A DNA stretch of 64,000 bases, taken from assembly GCF_000745775.1 (NCBI RefSeq), contig NZ_JQJY01000004.1, positions 496,001 to 560,000 on the forward strand. The letters are read 5' to 3'. Position 1 is the stretch's first letter. Each line of letters begins with the position of its first letter. The notes below the pieces were generated by a model. It worked only from the letters and a program-made list of their open reading frames with translations. It had not been told where the DNA came from and searched no databases. The translations under genes were made by a program, and so were the position numbers. Shown one piece after another: positions 20,489-29,804 of this stretch. Source of the stretch: Flavobacterium sp. ASV13 (GTDB lineage: Bacteria > Bacteroidota > Bacteroidia > Flavobacteriales > Flavobacteriaceae).

Positions 20489-20889
20489 TTTTTGGAATTC
20501 AAAAAAGTTTCATAATCCCGAATATAATCGGATTCTTCAAAAATATCGGAAGCCAAAACCAAACAAATTGCTCCTGATGAAAAGTTTTCTAACTCACGCC
20601 AAATTCCTTTTGGCAGATGAAGTCCAACGTTTGGTTTGTTCAGCAAATAGCTTTTTTTCTGACTTCCATCATTTACTGTAACTTCAAAACTTCCGCTTAA
20701 AGCAATCAAAACCTCATGCTGATCAATATGCGAATGACCACCTCGAAAAGCACTACTCGGCACATCAAAAAGATAGTAAACTCTTTTGAATTCAAATGGT
20801 AAAACGCCATCTTGAATAAAGGCTAAATTTCCGCTTAAATTTTCAATTACAGGAATTTTTAGTAAATCTATATCTTGAATTGTTGTCAT
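20485..20889 (-). CDS. FdtA/WxcM-like dTDP-sugar 3,4-ketoisomerase
   Basis: A cupin of 134 residues. The active-site segment RGGHSHIDQHE (49-59) matches the RGGHAHxxxHQ-type signature of FdtA and WxcM C-terminal domains, which isomerise dTDP-4-keto-6-deoxyglucose to a 3-keto sugar. GLHLPKGIWRELENFS is also typical. From the known pathway, a DegT aminotransferase then adds the 3-amino group; one is encoded at 25302-26393. The genes for dTDP-glucose synthesis (rmlA, rmlB) are not in the window. It could instead be a non-catalytic WxcM-like cupin. Confidence 0.82.
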   Translation of the reverse strand: MTTIQDIDLLKIPVIENLSGNLAFIQDGVLPFEFKRVYYLFDVPSSAFRGGHSHIDQHEVLIALSGSFEVTVNDGSQKKSYLLNKPNVGLHLPKGIWRELENFSSGAICLVLASDIFEESDYIRDYETFLNSKK

Positions 20890-20893
20890 ATTT

Positions 20894-21991
20894 TTAGTCT
20901 CGTTGCAACAAATTTAACCATTGATTTCCAATTTTTTCCAATAAAAAAGGTTCGATGCTTTTCAGTGTATTTTGTTTGCTTTTTTGATACAAATCTTCAT
21001 CTGAAATTAAAAGATTTAATGCTTCTGTCAATTTTTCCCAATTCTGGTTTTCGACCAAAATACCATTTTCAAAAGTCGTAATCATATCTCTTGGACCAAA
21101 ATCGCAATCAAAAGAAACAACCGGAATTTCGCATGCCAAAGCTTCTAAAATCACATTCGGGAAACCTTCATTTTTACTACTTAGAACTAAAAATTTAGCC
21201 TTGCTCAGATATTTAAACGGATTATTTTGATATCCTAAAAGATGAACAAAATTCTGAATTTTATGATCTGAAATTGTTTTTTGAAGTTTTGATTCGTCGC
21301 CGTTTCCAAGAATCACCAAATGGATTTGTTTTTCTTTTAAATCAGATTTAGCGTAACTGGAAATCAATTTATCAAACTGTTTTATTTCGTTTTCATATTG
21401 TCCAACAGCAATTATAAAGTCAAACTTCAAATCAATTTTTTCGTTTTGCTTTTCTTTAATTTCTTCAAAGTTTACCGGATTATGAATCGTTACAATGTTT
21501 TGTAATTTATGTTTGCTCTCAATCAGCGTTTTCATTTCATTTGTAATTGCCACATTTGCAAAACAATGATTATACATTAATCTTGTCAGCCAGGAATTAT
21601 TGGGCATATAATGATCGATCAAAAAACTATGAACGGTAAAAATAGTTTTGGCATTATAAATAAATCGGGCGAGTATAAGTTCCTGAATAATCTTGGTTCT
21701 GAAACGAAAATCAATAATAAAATCAAATTTATTTTGGTTCAAATAAGCTCTCAAAGCCTTTAAGCGTTTGACTTTATTAAAAATTCCGTTACTCTCATTT
21801 TTCAGTAATCCGAGATTCACCAATTTTCCCGAATAAGGAAAACTAACTTCGTCTAAAACAATAATTATATCAACTTCAAATCCTTGTTTTTCAAAAAAAA
21901 GAGACAAATTTGCCATTACTTTATCACTTCCGCCTCCGCTCAGACGGTAGCCAATTAAAGCAATTTTCTTTTTTTTGTGAGACAATATCAT
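20894..21991 (-). CDS. Family 4 glycosyltransferase (GT-B)
   Basis: The 365-residue protein has an N-terminal donor loop GYRLSGGGSDKVMANLS and the C-terminal EGFPNVILEALACEIPVVSFDCDFGPRD motif with E-x7-E spacing. It resembles the GT at 19415-20488 but is not a close copy. It lies 4 bp upstream of the FdtA-like gene in the same operon. Substrates are unknown. Confidence 0.92.
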   Translation of the reverse strand: MILSHKKKKIALIGYRLSGGGSDKVMANLSLFFEKQGFEVDIIIVLDEVSFPYSGKLVNLGLLKNESNGIFNKVKRLKALRAYLNQNKFDFIIDFRFRTKIIQELILARFIYNAKTIFTVHSFLIDHYMPNNSWLTRLMYNHCFANVAITNEMKTLIESKHKLQNIVTIHNPVNFEEIKEKQNEKIDLKFDFIIAVGQYENEIKQFDKLISSYAKSDLKEKQIHLVILGNGDESKLQKTISDHKIQNFVHLLGYQNNPFKYLSKAKFLVLSSKNEGFPNVILEALACEIPVVSFDCDFGPRDMITTFENGILVENQNWEKLTEALNLLISDEDLYQKSKQNTLKSIEPFLLEKIGNQWLNLLQRD

Positions 21992-22164
21992 TCGTGTTTT
22001 CTTATTTTCGTATCAAATATAACTCTTTAAAATAAAATAAGATTTAGAACCATTAAGGCATTAAGTTGCATAAAGCTTTTGGCTTAATTTTCTTAACGGA
22101 GAAAAGAGAATTAAGCTTATGTTTAACTTAATTTCCTTAATATCTTAATGGTAAAAGAAAAAAC

Positions 22165-23064
22165 ATGAAGGAGAATTCATTAGTGACCATTATTTGCTTG
22201 TGCTACAACCACGAAAAATTTGTTGTAGAGAGTTTATTGTCTGCTCTAAATCAAGATTATTCTGCCATTGAAATAATTATTGTTGATGATTTTAGTACGG
22301 ACAATTCCAGAGATGTCATTAAAAACTTCCTTGTTGATTATCCTCAAATTCAGTTTATTGAAAATGAAATAAATCTAGGAAGTACCAAATCCTTCAATAA
22401 AGCATTGAAATTAGCCAAAGGCGATTTTATAATTGATTTGGCCTGCGATGATATTTTACTTCCAAATTGCGTTTCATTACAACTAAAAGCTTTTGCAGAA
22501 AGTAAATTTAAAAACTTGGGCGTAGTTTATGGAAATGCCGAATTGATTACTGAAAACGGAGCATTTGACTCTTATTATTTTCCGGTTGATTCAAGTAAAA
22601 AAGTGATTGAAAATCGAAAAACCGGAGATATTTATTTAAGCGTAATTTCAGGCGGAAACAGTGTTTGCTCCGTTTCTTCGATGGTTAAAAAATCGGTTTT
22701 TGATGATTTGAATGGTTACGACGAAAATCTGGCGTATGAAGATTTAGACCTTTGGATTCGCGTTTCCCGCAAATATGAATTTGATTTTATTGATGAAATT
22801 TTGATTAAAAAAAGAATTTCAACAACTTCTTTAGGAACTCATTTTTTTCTTAAAAACGATGAAAGATCGAGAAAAATAAATTATTCTACTTATTTGATTA
22901 TCAAAAAAGCAATTCGGTTAAACCAAACAAAAGAAGAACATAAAGCGATTTTGAAAAGAATACATTTTGAAATGATTCTGGCTTATAAAACTTCGGATTT
23001 TAAGTTGTTGTTGAAATATATTTTATTAGAAACTAAACAACGATTTAGAATTATTTTTAGTTGA
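22165..23064 (+). CDS. Family 2 glycosyltransferase
   Basis: GT-A enzyme of 299 residues with the classic start VTIICLCYNHEKFVVESLLSAL. IIIVDDFSTDNS and LACDD (the DxD position) follow, then YEDLDLWIRVSRK, the ED motif. The C-terminus is basic. It is the only plus-strand gene between minus-strand operons of the polysaccharide block and ends one base before the convergent acyltransferase stop. The acceptor is unknown. Confidence 0.92.
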   Translation: MKENSLVTIICLCYNHEKFVVESLLSALNQDYSAIEIIIVDDFSTDNSRDVIKNFLVDYPQIQFIENEINLGSTKSFNKALKLAKGDFIIDLACDDILLPNCVSLQLKAFAESKFKNLGVVYGNAELITENGAFDSYYFPVDSSKKVIENRKTGDIYLSVISGGNSVCSVSSMVKKSVFDDLNGYDENLAYEDLDLWIRVSRKYEFDFIDEILIKKRISTTSLGTHFFLKNDERSRKINYSTYLIIKKAIRLNQTKEEHKAILKRIHFEMILAYKTSDFKLLLKYILLETKQRFRIIFS

Positions 23065-23065
23065 A

Positions 23066-23812
23066 TCAAATCGTCAAAAAATCATCTAGTTGTTGCTTTT
23101 CTTCTTCCCAATCACGCGAAATATTTGTTTTGATTAATTTGACGGGGATTCCGCCAATTAAAATATTATTTCCCCACGAAGTATAATCTTTGTTACAGAA
23201 AGAATTAGTCGCAATGGTGCAAAAATCAGGCGTTTTGGTATTTTTCATAATCGAAATCCTGCTTCCGCTAAAATTATAGTTTCCTATAAAAATTGGTCCT
23301 GTTTTTTTCTGTTTTTCACCAGAAACAGTATCAATCATATCATGAAAATTAGTATCGATAATCTGGCTCTCAGCGCCTAAACGAACATAATTTCCTAAAA
23401 CAACTTTTTCAAGGCAAATTAATTTTGCGTTTGAAGCCATTGAGGACATATTTCCTAATTCGCAAACGGCATTTTCGCCAACAAAAAGAAAATAATCTTT
23501 CCCGAATTGAAATTTTCCTTTAAAAATTAATTTTCCCTGAATATTGATTTCTGCAATTCCGCGATGAACGGTGTTCAATTCATAAGGCTGACCAAAACCG
23601 ATCATTCCTTTTTGAATTTTTCCATCGATTTTGATTTCTCCGGAAATTGAAGTGAATTTTACTTTTTTATAAAAGAAAATCGGAAGTTTTTTGGCCGTTT
23701 CAAAAGGGAATTTTTTGAAATTAAAATACAATGTTTTAGTCCAGTTTACCGACCAGTAAAACTTGAGTTTGTGATAAAAAGTACGGCATTTTCTGTAACT
23801 GCTTTTAATCAT
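23066..23812 (-). CDS. Hexapeptide-repeat-like acyltransferase
   Basis: The protein has 248 residues from the ATG at 23812. The upstream TTG at 23836 would lie further inside the flippase gene. The central part has short hydrophobic steps such as LICLEKVVLGNYVRLGAESQIIDTNFHD and TGPIFIGNYNFSGSRISIMKN. These fit a left-handed beta-helix of the LpxA/maltose-acetyltransferase type, and the His in TNFHD is where such enzymes often have a catalytic His. The N-terminus is basic and aromatic. It probably O- or N-acetylates a sugar of the local polysaccharide. The start overlaps the flippase stop by 8 bp (ATGATTAA). Confidence 0.65.
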   Translation of the reverse strand: MIKSSYRKCRTFYHKLKFYWSVNWTKTLYFNFKKFPFETAKKLPIFFYKKVKFTSISGEIKIDGKIQKGMIGFGQPYELNTVHRGIAEINIQGKLIFKGKFQFGKDYFLFVGENAVCELGNMSSMASNAKLICLEKVVLGNYVRLGAESQIIDTNFHDMIDTVSGEKQKKTGPIFIGNYNFSGSRISIMKNTKTPDFCTIATNSFCNKDYTSWGNNILIGGIPVKLIKTNISRDWEEEKQQLDDFLTI

Positions 23813-25298
23813 TTTTATCTTTTTTTCTTTCAGCAAATGACGTAAATATTTCTTTTAAATTTATCTTTTTATTGATTTGGTACAAACTAAAAACAAACGA
23901 AATCAAAACAAAGAGAGCCATCAAGCTGAATTTCAAAATTGGAATTTCGACATATTTGATTAAAAATGCCGAAATACAAATTAGAAAACAAACCAGATAT
24001 ATTTTGTAAAAATCATTTTCAAAATAAAAATTATATCGGTTTTTAGTGATGATTTTCAGTCCGATAAAATGGAAAAAAAAGTAAAGACAGAAACTGAAAC
24101 CCAAACCTTCTAAACCATAAAAATAATAACCCGCAATATTCATTATCAGAAACAAAATATTAAAACCAATCGCGGTTTTTACAAACATTTTCGAATCGCC
24201 TTTGGCAATTAAAATAAAGCCAATGGACCAGGAAACTGCGCGAAAAAGCATTCCCAAAATCCCAATCGTAATCATAGGCAAAATGGCATCGAATTTATCT
24301 GTATAAATTACTTTGACAATTATCGGACTTAACGCTAAAAACAAAGCAATAATAGGTGTAATTATCAAAATTGAAATAAAAGCTTGTTGCTCAACACTTT
24401 CTCTAACTTTGTCATTATCAATATTAATTGAAGCTAATTTTGGAAAATAATCGGTGCTCATTACCGTGAAAATAATTCCGACGTAAGAATTTAGCAAAGT
24501 AAATCCGGCGTTATAAAATCCAACTTGCTCCAAACTGCCAGTTTTTCCAATGTAAATTTGAATTAAATAAGTGGACAAAAGTGTCAAAACACTGCTGATT
24601 GTAAGCATAAAACCTAATTTCACAATCGTTTTTCCTTCTAAAAACAAAGTGGATTTGTCTATTTTTTCTTTCTCAAATTTTACTTTGTTAGCATAATAAA
24701 ATGAAAAAATCAAAGCTGAAAATGAAGCAATTATAATTGTTGGAAGAATGGCATCAATTTTCAAAAAATAATAAAGCGGAATTGAGAAAAGAAGCCCGAA
24801 AAGATTTCCAAATAAATTGGCTTTCGCCAAAAAACGAAAAGACCGCAAACCCTGTAAAACTGCTAATTGTCCTGAACTTAATTGTTTAAACAAAACCGTA
24901 ACTGAAAGTATTGCAAAAGCAAATGTCTGACTTGAATCTCCAAAAGCTATTATACTCAATACTTTTGAAAAAACCAGCGTTATTGCCATTCCAAAAATCC
25001 CTGTAAAAAACACAATCTTTTTTACGATTTGAATGGTTTTGGAAACTCTTTTTAAATCATCATTTTTATAATTTTCAGAGATGTTTTTTACGGAACTCGT
25101 TTCGATTCCGAAACCGGAAACACTGCTTAAAACGCCTAAAGTCGAATTCAGCAAAGCGATAATTCCCATTCCGGCTGGCCCGATAAAAACGGCAATTAAT
25201 TTGGTACGAACAATTGAAATTAAGATCGAAAAAAACTGAACGCCTCCAAAAAGTGAAGTCGTTTTTAAAATCTGCTGATATGATTTTTTATCAGACAC
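23805..25298 (-). CDS. Wzx-type polysaccharide flippase
   Basis: The 497-residue membrane protein has about 12-14 predicted transmembrane segments and belongs to the polysaccharide transporter (MOP/PST) group. The start LKTTSLFGGVQFFSILISIVRTKLIAVFIGPAGMGIIALLNS is typical of O-antigen translocases. It moves lipid-linked oligosaccharide across the inner membrane. No Wzy polymerase is recognisable in the window. It lies 3 bp downstream of the DegT gene and overlaps the next gene, so all three are likely one operon. Confidence 0.9.
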   Translation of the reverse strand: MSDKKSYQQILKTTSLFGGVQFFSILISIVRTKLIAVFIGPAGMGIIALLNSTLGVLSSVSGFGIETSSVKNISENYKNDDLKRVSKTIQIVKKIVFFTGIFGMAITLVFSKVLSIIAFGDSSQTFAFAILSVTVLFKQLSSGQLAVLQGLRSFRFLAKANLFGNLFGLLFSIPLYYFLKIDAILPTIIIASFSALIFSFYYANKVKFEKEKIDKSTLFLEGKTIVKLGFMLTISSVLTLLSTYLIQIYIGKTGSLEQVGFYNAGFTLLNSYVGIIFTVMSTDYFPKLASINIDNDKVRESVEQQAFISILIITPIIALFLALSPIIVKVIYTDKFDAILPMITIGILGMLFRAVSWSIGFILIAKGDSKMFVKTAIGFNILFLIMNIAGYYFYGLEGLGFSFCLYFFFHFIGLKIITKNRYNFYFENDFYKIYLVCFLICISAFLIKYVEIPILKFSLMALFVLISFVFSLYQINKKINLKEIFTSFAERKKDKND

Positions 25299-25301
25299 GA
25301 A

Positions 25302-26393
25302 TTAATATTTATTTAAAATTTCGATAATAAAATTCACCTCAGTTTCGGTTAAAACTGGACTCATTGGCAAACTCAAAATTTCATTGTGAATTTTTTCTGT
25401 AATTGGAAATGACAAATTATTCCACTCAGAAAACGCTTTTTGTTTGTGTGGCGGAATTGGATAATGAATAACAGTCTGAATATTATTTTTTGCCAAATAA
25501 TTTTGTAAATCTTCTCTGTTTTCAGTTCGAACAACAAACAAATGAAATACATGATTATTCGAAAAATCCCAAAACGGCAAGGTTATTTTTTTATTTTTAA
25601 TTTCTGTCAAATAACGTTTTGCAATTGCTCTTCGTTTTTGATTGTCAGCATCTAAATTTGATAATTTCAGATTTAAAAATCCAGCTTGAAGTTCATCTAA
25701 TCTTGAATTTATGCCAATATGTTCATTGTAATATTTTTTCTCTGAACCATAATTCCGCAGTGAAAAAATCACTTTTGCCAATTCCGGATCATTTGTTGTA
25801 ATCGCACCGCCGTCTCCAAGACAGCCCAGATTTTTTCCGGGATAAAAACTGTAAGCTCTTGAATTGTGAATTGTGAATTGTGAATTGTGAATTGCGCCGT
25901 GTGATTGTGCACAATCTTCAACAATAATTAAATTATGTTTTTCTGCGATTTCATTTATTTTGTCCATTTCAGCCAATTGTCCGTAGAGATGAACTGGTAA
26001 AATCGCTTTTGTTTTTGAAGTTATTTTTTCCTCAATTAAATCAGGATTTATGTTGTAGGTTTCTAATTTCGGTTCGACCAAAATCGGAACTAAATCGGCT
26101 TGCAAAATGGCTAAAATACTTGCTATATAAGTATTTGCCGGAACAATTACTTCGTCGCCTTTTTTTAGTTTTCCGAGCTCAATATACCCTTTAAAGATTA
26201 AGACTAAAGCATCAAATCCATTTCCAACTCCTATACAATATTTTGATTGGCAATATTCGGCGAAAGCCTTTTCAAAAGTTTCCACTTCTTTTCCTAAAAT
26301 GTACCAGCCGTTTTCTAAAACTTTTTTCAGTTTTTCCTGAAATGCAGTTTCATACGGTTCGTTAATTTTTTTCAGGTCTAAAAATGATATCAT
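25302..26393 (-). CDS. DegT/DnrJ/EryC1 sugar aminotransferase with internal heptamer repeat
   Basis: PLP enzyme of 363 residues that aminates a keto-sugar nucleotide. Cofactor residues are visible: GVGNGFDAL (55-63), EDCAQSHGA (159-167) and the Schiff-base lysine Lys187 in [10 protein letters not shown]. It resembles FdtB-like 3-aminotransferases that act after FdtA. Residues 168-178 ([11 protein letters not shown]) are encoded by a tandem repeat of the 7-mer ACAATTC, just before the PLP lysine. The loop is of normal length, so the gene is in frame here. Change by one or two units would cause a frameshift. The start overlaps the next gene upstream by 4 bp (ATGA). Confidence 0.94.
   Translation of the reverse strand: MISFLDLKKINEPYETAFQEKLKKVLENGWYILGKEVETFEKAFAEYCQSKYCIGVGNGFDALVLIFKGYIELGKLKKGDEVIVPANTYIASILAILQADLVPILVEPKLETYNINPDLIEEKITSKTKAILPVHLYGQLAEMDKINEIAEKHNLIIVEDCAQSHGAIHNSQFTIHNSRAYSFYPGKNLGCLGDGGAITTNDPELAKVIFSLRNYGSEKKYYNEHIGINSRLDELQAGFLNLKLSNLDADNQKRRAIAKRYLTEIKNKKITLPFWDFSNNHVFHLFVVRTENREDLQNYLAKNNIQTVIHYPIPPHKQKAFSEWNNLSFPITEKIHNEILSLPMSPVLTETEVNFIIEILNKY
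25861..25894. repeat. Heptanucleotide tandem repeat inside the aminotransferase gene
   Basis: Four perfect copies of GAATTGT plus GAATTG (plus-strand unit), 34 bp in all. On the coding strand it reads ACAATTC. The unit length is not a multiple of three. Both alternative frames after the repeat meet TGA within about 23-29 codons, beyond the Lys187 codon but in the wrong frame. Confidence 0.95.
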
Positions 26394-27337
26394 TTTAAAT
26401 CGATTTTATAAAAATCCTGATTGTAAATTGCACAGCCCAATTCTTCTTTTTGTTTCAAAAGACCTGAATGGTAACCGCTTTCATTATCAGCATTTACAAT
26501 TCCCATATCAAAAAAATGCTTTCCTTTTCGTTTGTATTTATGAATCAGATTAATGAATAAAAAATCGAGAGCGCGCACTTCTTCACCTTTCTTCGAAGTT
26601 GCACCGTATTGTGATTTCACCACATTTTCGGTTTCAAAAAGGGTAATTCCTGCAATAATTTCGTCATTTTGGTAAACCGAATATTGTTTGATATTTTTAG
26701 GAAAAATTTGTTTTAAAAGTTTGATTTCTTCCTTTGAATGAACAGGTTTTACATTGAATTTCTCAAATAATCTTGGTTCCAGAATTAATTCCCAAAAAGG
26801 CTCGAAATCTTGTTCTTCGACAATATCCAAATCGAGATTTTCAATTCTCCTGAAATGTTTCATTTTGCTTTTAGAAATCTTTAGAGGCAATTGCAAATTA
26901 ACCGCCAAATTCATTTCTTTTCTTTCTGGAATTGCATTTCTTTTAAATAGAAAAAAGTCCATTTCCTGATTTCCTTTTGAAAAATAAAAATCGGGAATTG
27001 GCTTATAATGAAAAACTTCTATTTTATTTTCTTTCAAAAAAACCAGAATTTCATCTAAAATAATTTCTGTTTTTTCTGCTTTTAATTTGGAAGAAAAAAT
27101 CAATCCGCCATAAGTAAGTCCCTGATGTGAATGAACCGAATTTCCTTGTTTATTGGCAGGCAAAACGGCTTTTAATTTTTCATCTTCAAAAATTAAAAGC
27201 GAAAAATCTTCAAATCGATCTTTATGATATTCCATAAAATCACGATGAAACAAAAATGTAGCATTTTTTGCCAAAGCGACAAAATCGTTCCAGAGCTGAT
27301 AATCCTTTTGATCGTATTTTTTTACGGTAAATGTCAT
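26390..27337 (-). CDS. FemAB/GNAT-like acyltransferase of the polysaccharide locus
   Basis: The protein has 315 residues from the ATG at 27337; the TTG at 27343 would add two residues. It has a GNAT-fold pair as in FemAB-like proteins. The second half holds [32 protein letters not shown] and [21 protein letters not shown], matching the layout of the Acetyltransf_6-type domain. It is coupled to the DegT gene by an ATGA overlap. It may supply the acyl group for the amino sugar (the role of FdtC), but that is inference from position. Confidence 0.72.
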   Translation of the reverse strand: MTFTVKKYDQKDYQLWNDFVALAKNATFLFHRDFMEYHKDRFEDFSLLIFEDEKLKAVLPANKQGNSVHSHQGLTYGGLIFSSKLKAEKTEIILDEILVFLKENKIEVFHYKPIPDFYFSKGNQEMDFFLFKRNAIPERKEMNLAVNLQLPLKISKSKMKHFRRIENLDLDIVEEQDFEPFWELILEPRLFEKFNVKPVHSKEEIKLLKQIFPKNIKQYSVYQNDEIIAGITLFETENVVKSQYGATSKKGEEVRALDFLFINLIHKYKRKGKHFFDMGIVNADNESGYHSGLLKQKEELGCAIYNQDFYKIDLK

Positions 27338-27344
27338 TTTCAAA

Positions 27345-27947
27345 TTACTTATGATCGAATGCTTTTAAATTCCATTTGTATTTCACTGCCATTAATCGAA
27401 TTACAATTATCACTAATGAAGTAACCAGATATAAAACATCGTCATTCAAATTTAATTTTCGCAAACCAAAAAAAACGATTCCGCCTAAAATACAGATTGT
27501 TGCATAGATTTCTTCTCTGAAAACATTCGGAATTTCGTTGCATAAAATATCTCTGATAACGCCTCCAAAACAAGCTGTCATCGTTCCTAAAGCAATACAA
27601 ATTACCGGATGAAGTCCTGTTGTTAATCCTCTTTCAAGACCAATCAAAGTAAAAACGCCAAGTCCAATGGTATCAAAAAGAAACAATGAAGTTCGAAGTT
27701 TATCAAAGCTTTTTCTGAAAAGAATAGCAAGTAAATAACCTAAAATTATAACATAAACATACTGCATATCGCGCATCCAACCAACGGGAGTTCGTCCAAT
27801 TAAAACATCACGCAAAGTTCCGCCACCAACAGCCGTTACAAATGCAATTATAAAAACCCCAAACGGGTCTAATTTTTTGTGCATTGCCGTTAAAGCTCCA
27901 GACATGGCAAAAGCCATTGTACCGATAATATCTAGTAAATGAAACAT
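27345..27947 (-). CDS. TRIC-type (UPF0126) membrane channel protein
   Basis: The 200-residue protein has two repeats of three transmembrane helices and a seventh helix. Each repeat carries a GGGxxRD motif: AVGGGTLRDVLIGRTPVGWM and ACFGGVIRDILCNEIPNVF. These are hallmarks of the bacterial TRIC/YicG family, which conducts monovalent cations. It sits close upstream of the FemAB-like gene on the same strand but has no obvious tie to polysaccharide synthesis. Confidence 0.92.
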   Translation of the reverse strand: MFHLLDIIGTMAFAMSGALTAMHKKLDPFGVFIIAFVTAVGGGTLRDVLIGRTPVGWMRDMQYVYVIILGYLLAILFRKSFDKLRTSLFLFDTIGLGVFTLIGLERGLTTGLHPVICIALGTMTACFGGVIRDILCNEIPNVFREEIYATICILGGIVFFGLRKLNLNDDVLYLVTSLVIIVIRLMAVKYKWNLKAFDHK

Positions 27948-28025
27948 TTCTTTTTTAGGTGCAAAGGTTCAGAGTTACAAAGGTGCAAAGATTTCTTTTC
28001 TTAATATACAACTCTCCTTTTTTAT

Positions 28026-28880
28026 TTATTTTTTTACGTAAATCGGACTTCTTTTCAATAAATACTGAACAGATTCCATCCAACTGTCTTTTATTGCCAA
28101 AAAGGGTTTACGCGTTTGAGAATATATTTTTGAAGTATTTTTATACATGTCAAAATAAACTGTGTAGTAATAATAAACCTGATTATTTGCAGTAGTTGTT
28201 GAATAATCATTTGTTTTGACCTTTTTGTCATTATTGCTAATCGTAGCGTTACCGCTGTTGTATGTAGTTGACGTTGTTCCTGAGTTAATTGTGTATGAAA
28301 CTTTTGCTGCAACAATATTATCAACGCCCAATATTTTTTCAAGATCTTCAATCGGAGTTGAATCAATATTGTGATAATCAATTCCTGCTTTGCTCAATAA
28401 ACTGTTGGTTGTTCTCAAATCCTGAACCGTCAACGGAGCAATATTTCCAGATTTATCCAGCAATTTATTATACATATCGTTTTGAGCAAATTTTGCCATT
28501 TCTTCAGAACTTTGCTGAGTGTCTGAATTTAAAAACGGAACTGGAAGTACGGCAATTGTATTTTGTTTAATTTCTGTCGCGGCAACATATCCAGAACCTG
28601 AAGATGGTGCCGCAGAACTGCTTCCCTGACTCACATCAAATGTTTGTGAGCGCCCGTTTGCAAAATCAATTCGGGCAATTTGCGAAACATCGAGAACTAT
28701 TAGAAGTGTTTCGCCCGGCAGTGAATATTCGATAGTTTTATCCGATATTTTAGAAACTGTACCTTCAATAATCGTGTAATCTCTTTTTATTATTTTATCT
28801 AATTTTTTTCCGCCTTGAGCGAAAGAAAAAACAGAAACAAAAAACAATATTAATAACGCGGCGACTTTCTTAATTTTCAT
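28026..28880 (-). CDS. Secreted protein with CsgG/TolB-N-like domain, function unknown
   Basis: 284 residues with a signal peptide (VAALLILFFVSVFSFAQ). Residues 25-75 form a small beta domain (GTVSKISDKTIEYSLPGETLLIVLDVSQIARIDF reads as a short SH3-like unit). After a Ser/Gly-rich linker, the second part starts with TIAVLPVPFL and later KILGVDNIVAAKVSYTI. This pattern is seen in CsgG- and TolB-N-like periplasmic domains. A Ser/Thr/Asn-rich stretch (SGTTSTTYNSGNATIS) interrupts this domain. The role is unknown. Confidence 0.6.
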   Translation of the reverse strand: MKIKKVAALLILFFVSVFSFAQGGKKLDKIIKRDYTIIEGTVSKISDKTIEYSLPGETLLIVLDVSQIARIDFANGRSQTFDVSQGSSSAAPSSGSGYVAATEIKQNTIAVLPVPFLNSDTQQSSEEMAKFAQNDMYNKLLDKSGNIAPLTVQDLRTTNSLLSKAGIDYHNIDSTPIEDLEKILGVDNIVAAKVSYTINSGTTSTTYNSGNATISNNDKKVKTNDYSTTTANNQVYYYYTVYFDMYKNTSKIYSQTRKPFLAIKDSWMESVQYLLKRSPIYVKK

Positions 28881-29034
28881 GGTATTTACGCTTAGGTTTT
28901 CCTACTCTTTGGCTTTTCGGTTACTCCTTTTTTAAATATTAAACTTGTTAAATTTAAAAAATTAAATCCAAAACGTAGCTAATCAACCATTTAAAACTTA
29001 GAATCTTAGGAACTCAGAAACTTAGAATCTTTTT

Positions 29035-29784
29035 TTACATATTCTGCGTATAAAAATTATAGTCTTTTAAAATAACCCTGATAAAATCACTGTTATTTCC
29101 GGATTGGTTTTTAATTCCGGTCACACTTTCAATTTTTGCAACTAATTTGCCTATAATTTCAAAATCATTTTTAATAACTGCCTTTTTGAAAGTTTCTTTG
29201 ATAATTCGCATGTCATTGTCTGACAATTTAATAACCAAAGGATAAGTTGGTACATAAGCCGTTCCGATATCTTCTAAAATCGTGTGACTTATATTGATAT
29301 TGTTTTTTAAAGTAATTACGGCTGTTCCCGCTGCCATATCTCCAAAACGCTGTGTTTTTTTACTCGATATTGCGGTAATCAATGCTACAAGCCCATAAAA
29401 TGGCGGGATGAAAAAATCAATGATACCAAAAAACCATCGAATCAAATAATCGCCAAAACCAGCCTGATAGCCGTCAATTTTGACCACTTTTATTTTAAGC
29501 AATATTTTTCCGATTGACTGTCCTTCAAAAACACTTTCAAAGGCTAGCGAGTAAAACATCAGCGGAACAGCAAAAAATAACATAATCGCTCGTTCTGACC
29601 AGCCATCTATACCATCCATTAAAATACCTATTTTTAGCCAGTAAAAAAAGATAAAATACACGATCAGCATATAGCCAATTTTGATTCCAGCATCAATAAA
29701 ATAAGCCCCTAACCGTTCTCCAATCGAAGCCGATATAAAATTTATTTTAACATTTTGTGTTGTAGTAATAGATAATTCTGACAT
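29035..29784 (-). CDS. RDD family membrane protein
   Basis: The 249-residue protein has three or four transmembrane helices. The RDD signature appears as GERLGAYFIDAGIKIGYML (Arg, Asp) and FGDYLIRWFFG. The sequence QSIGKILLKIKVVKIDG between helices is typical. A soluble C-terminal tail of about 80 residues follows. Function is unknown; the family often accompanies MoxR/DUF58 genes. It is divergent from the SpoIIM gene with only 20 bp between start codons, so both promoters must overlap the coding ends. Confidence 0.88.
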   Translation of the reverse strand: MSELSITTTQNVKINFISASIGERLGAYFIDAGIKIGYMLIVYFIFFYWLKIGILMDGIDGWSERAIMLFFAVPLMFYSLAFESVFEGQSIGKILLKIKVVKIDGYQAGFGDYLIRWFFGIIDFFIPPFYGLVALITAISSKKTQRFGDMAAGTAVITLKNNINISHTILEDIGTAYVPTYPLVIKLSDNDMRIIKETFKKAVIKNDFEIIGKLVAKIESVTGIKNQSGNNSDFIRVILKDYNFYTQNM

Positions 29785-29804
29785 ATTTTATATTTTAGCC
29801 TTCA

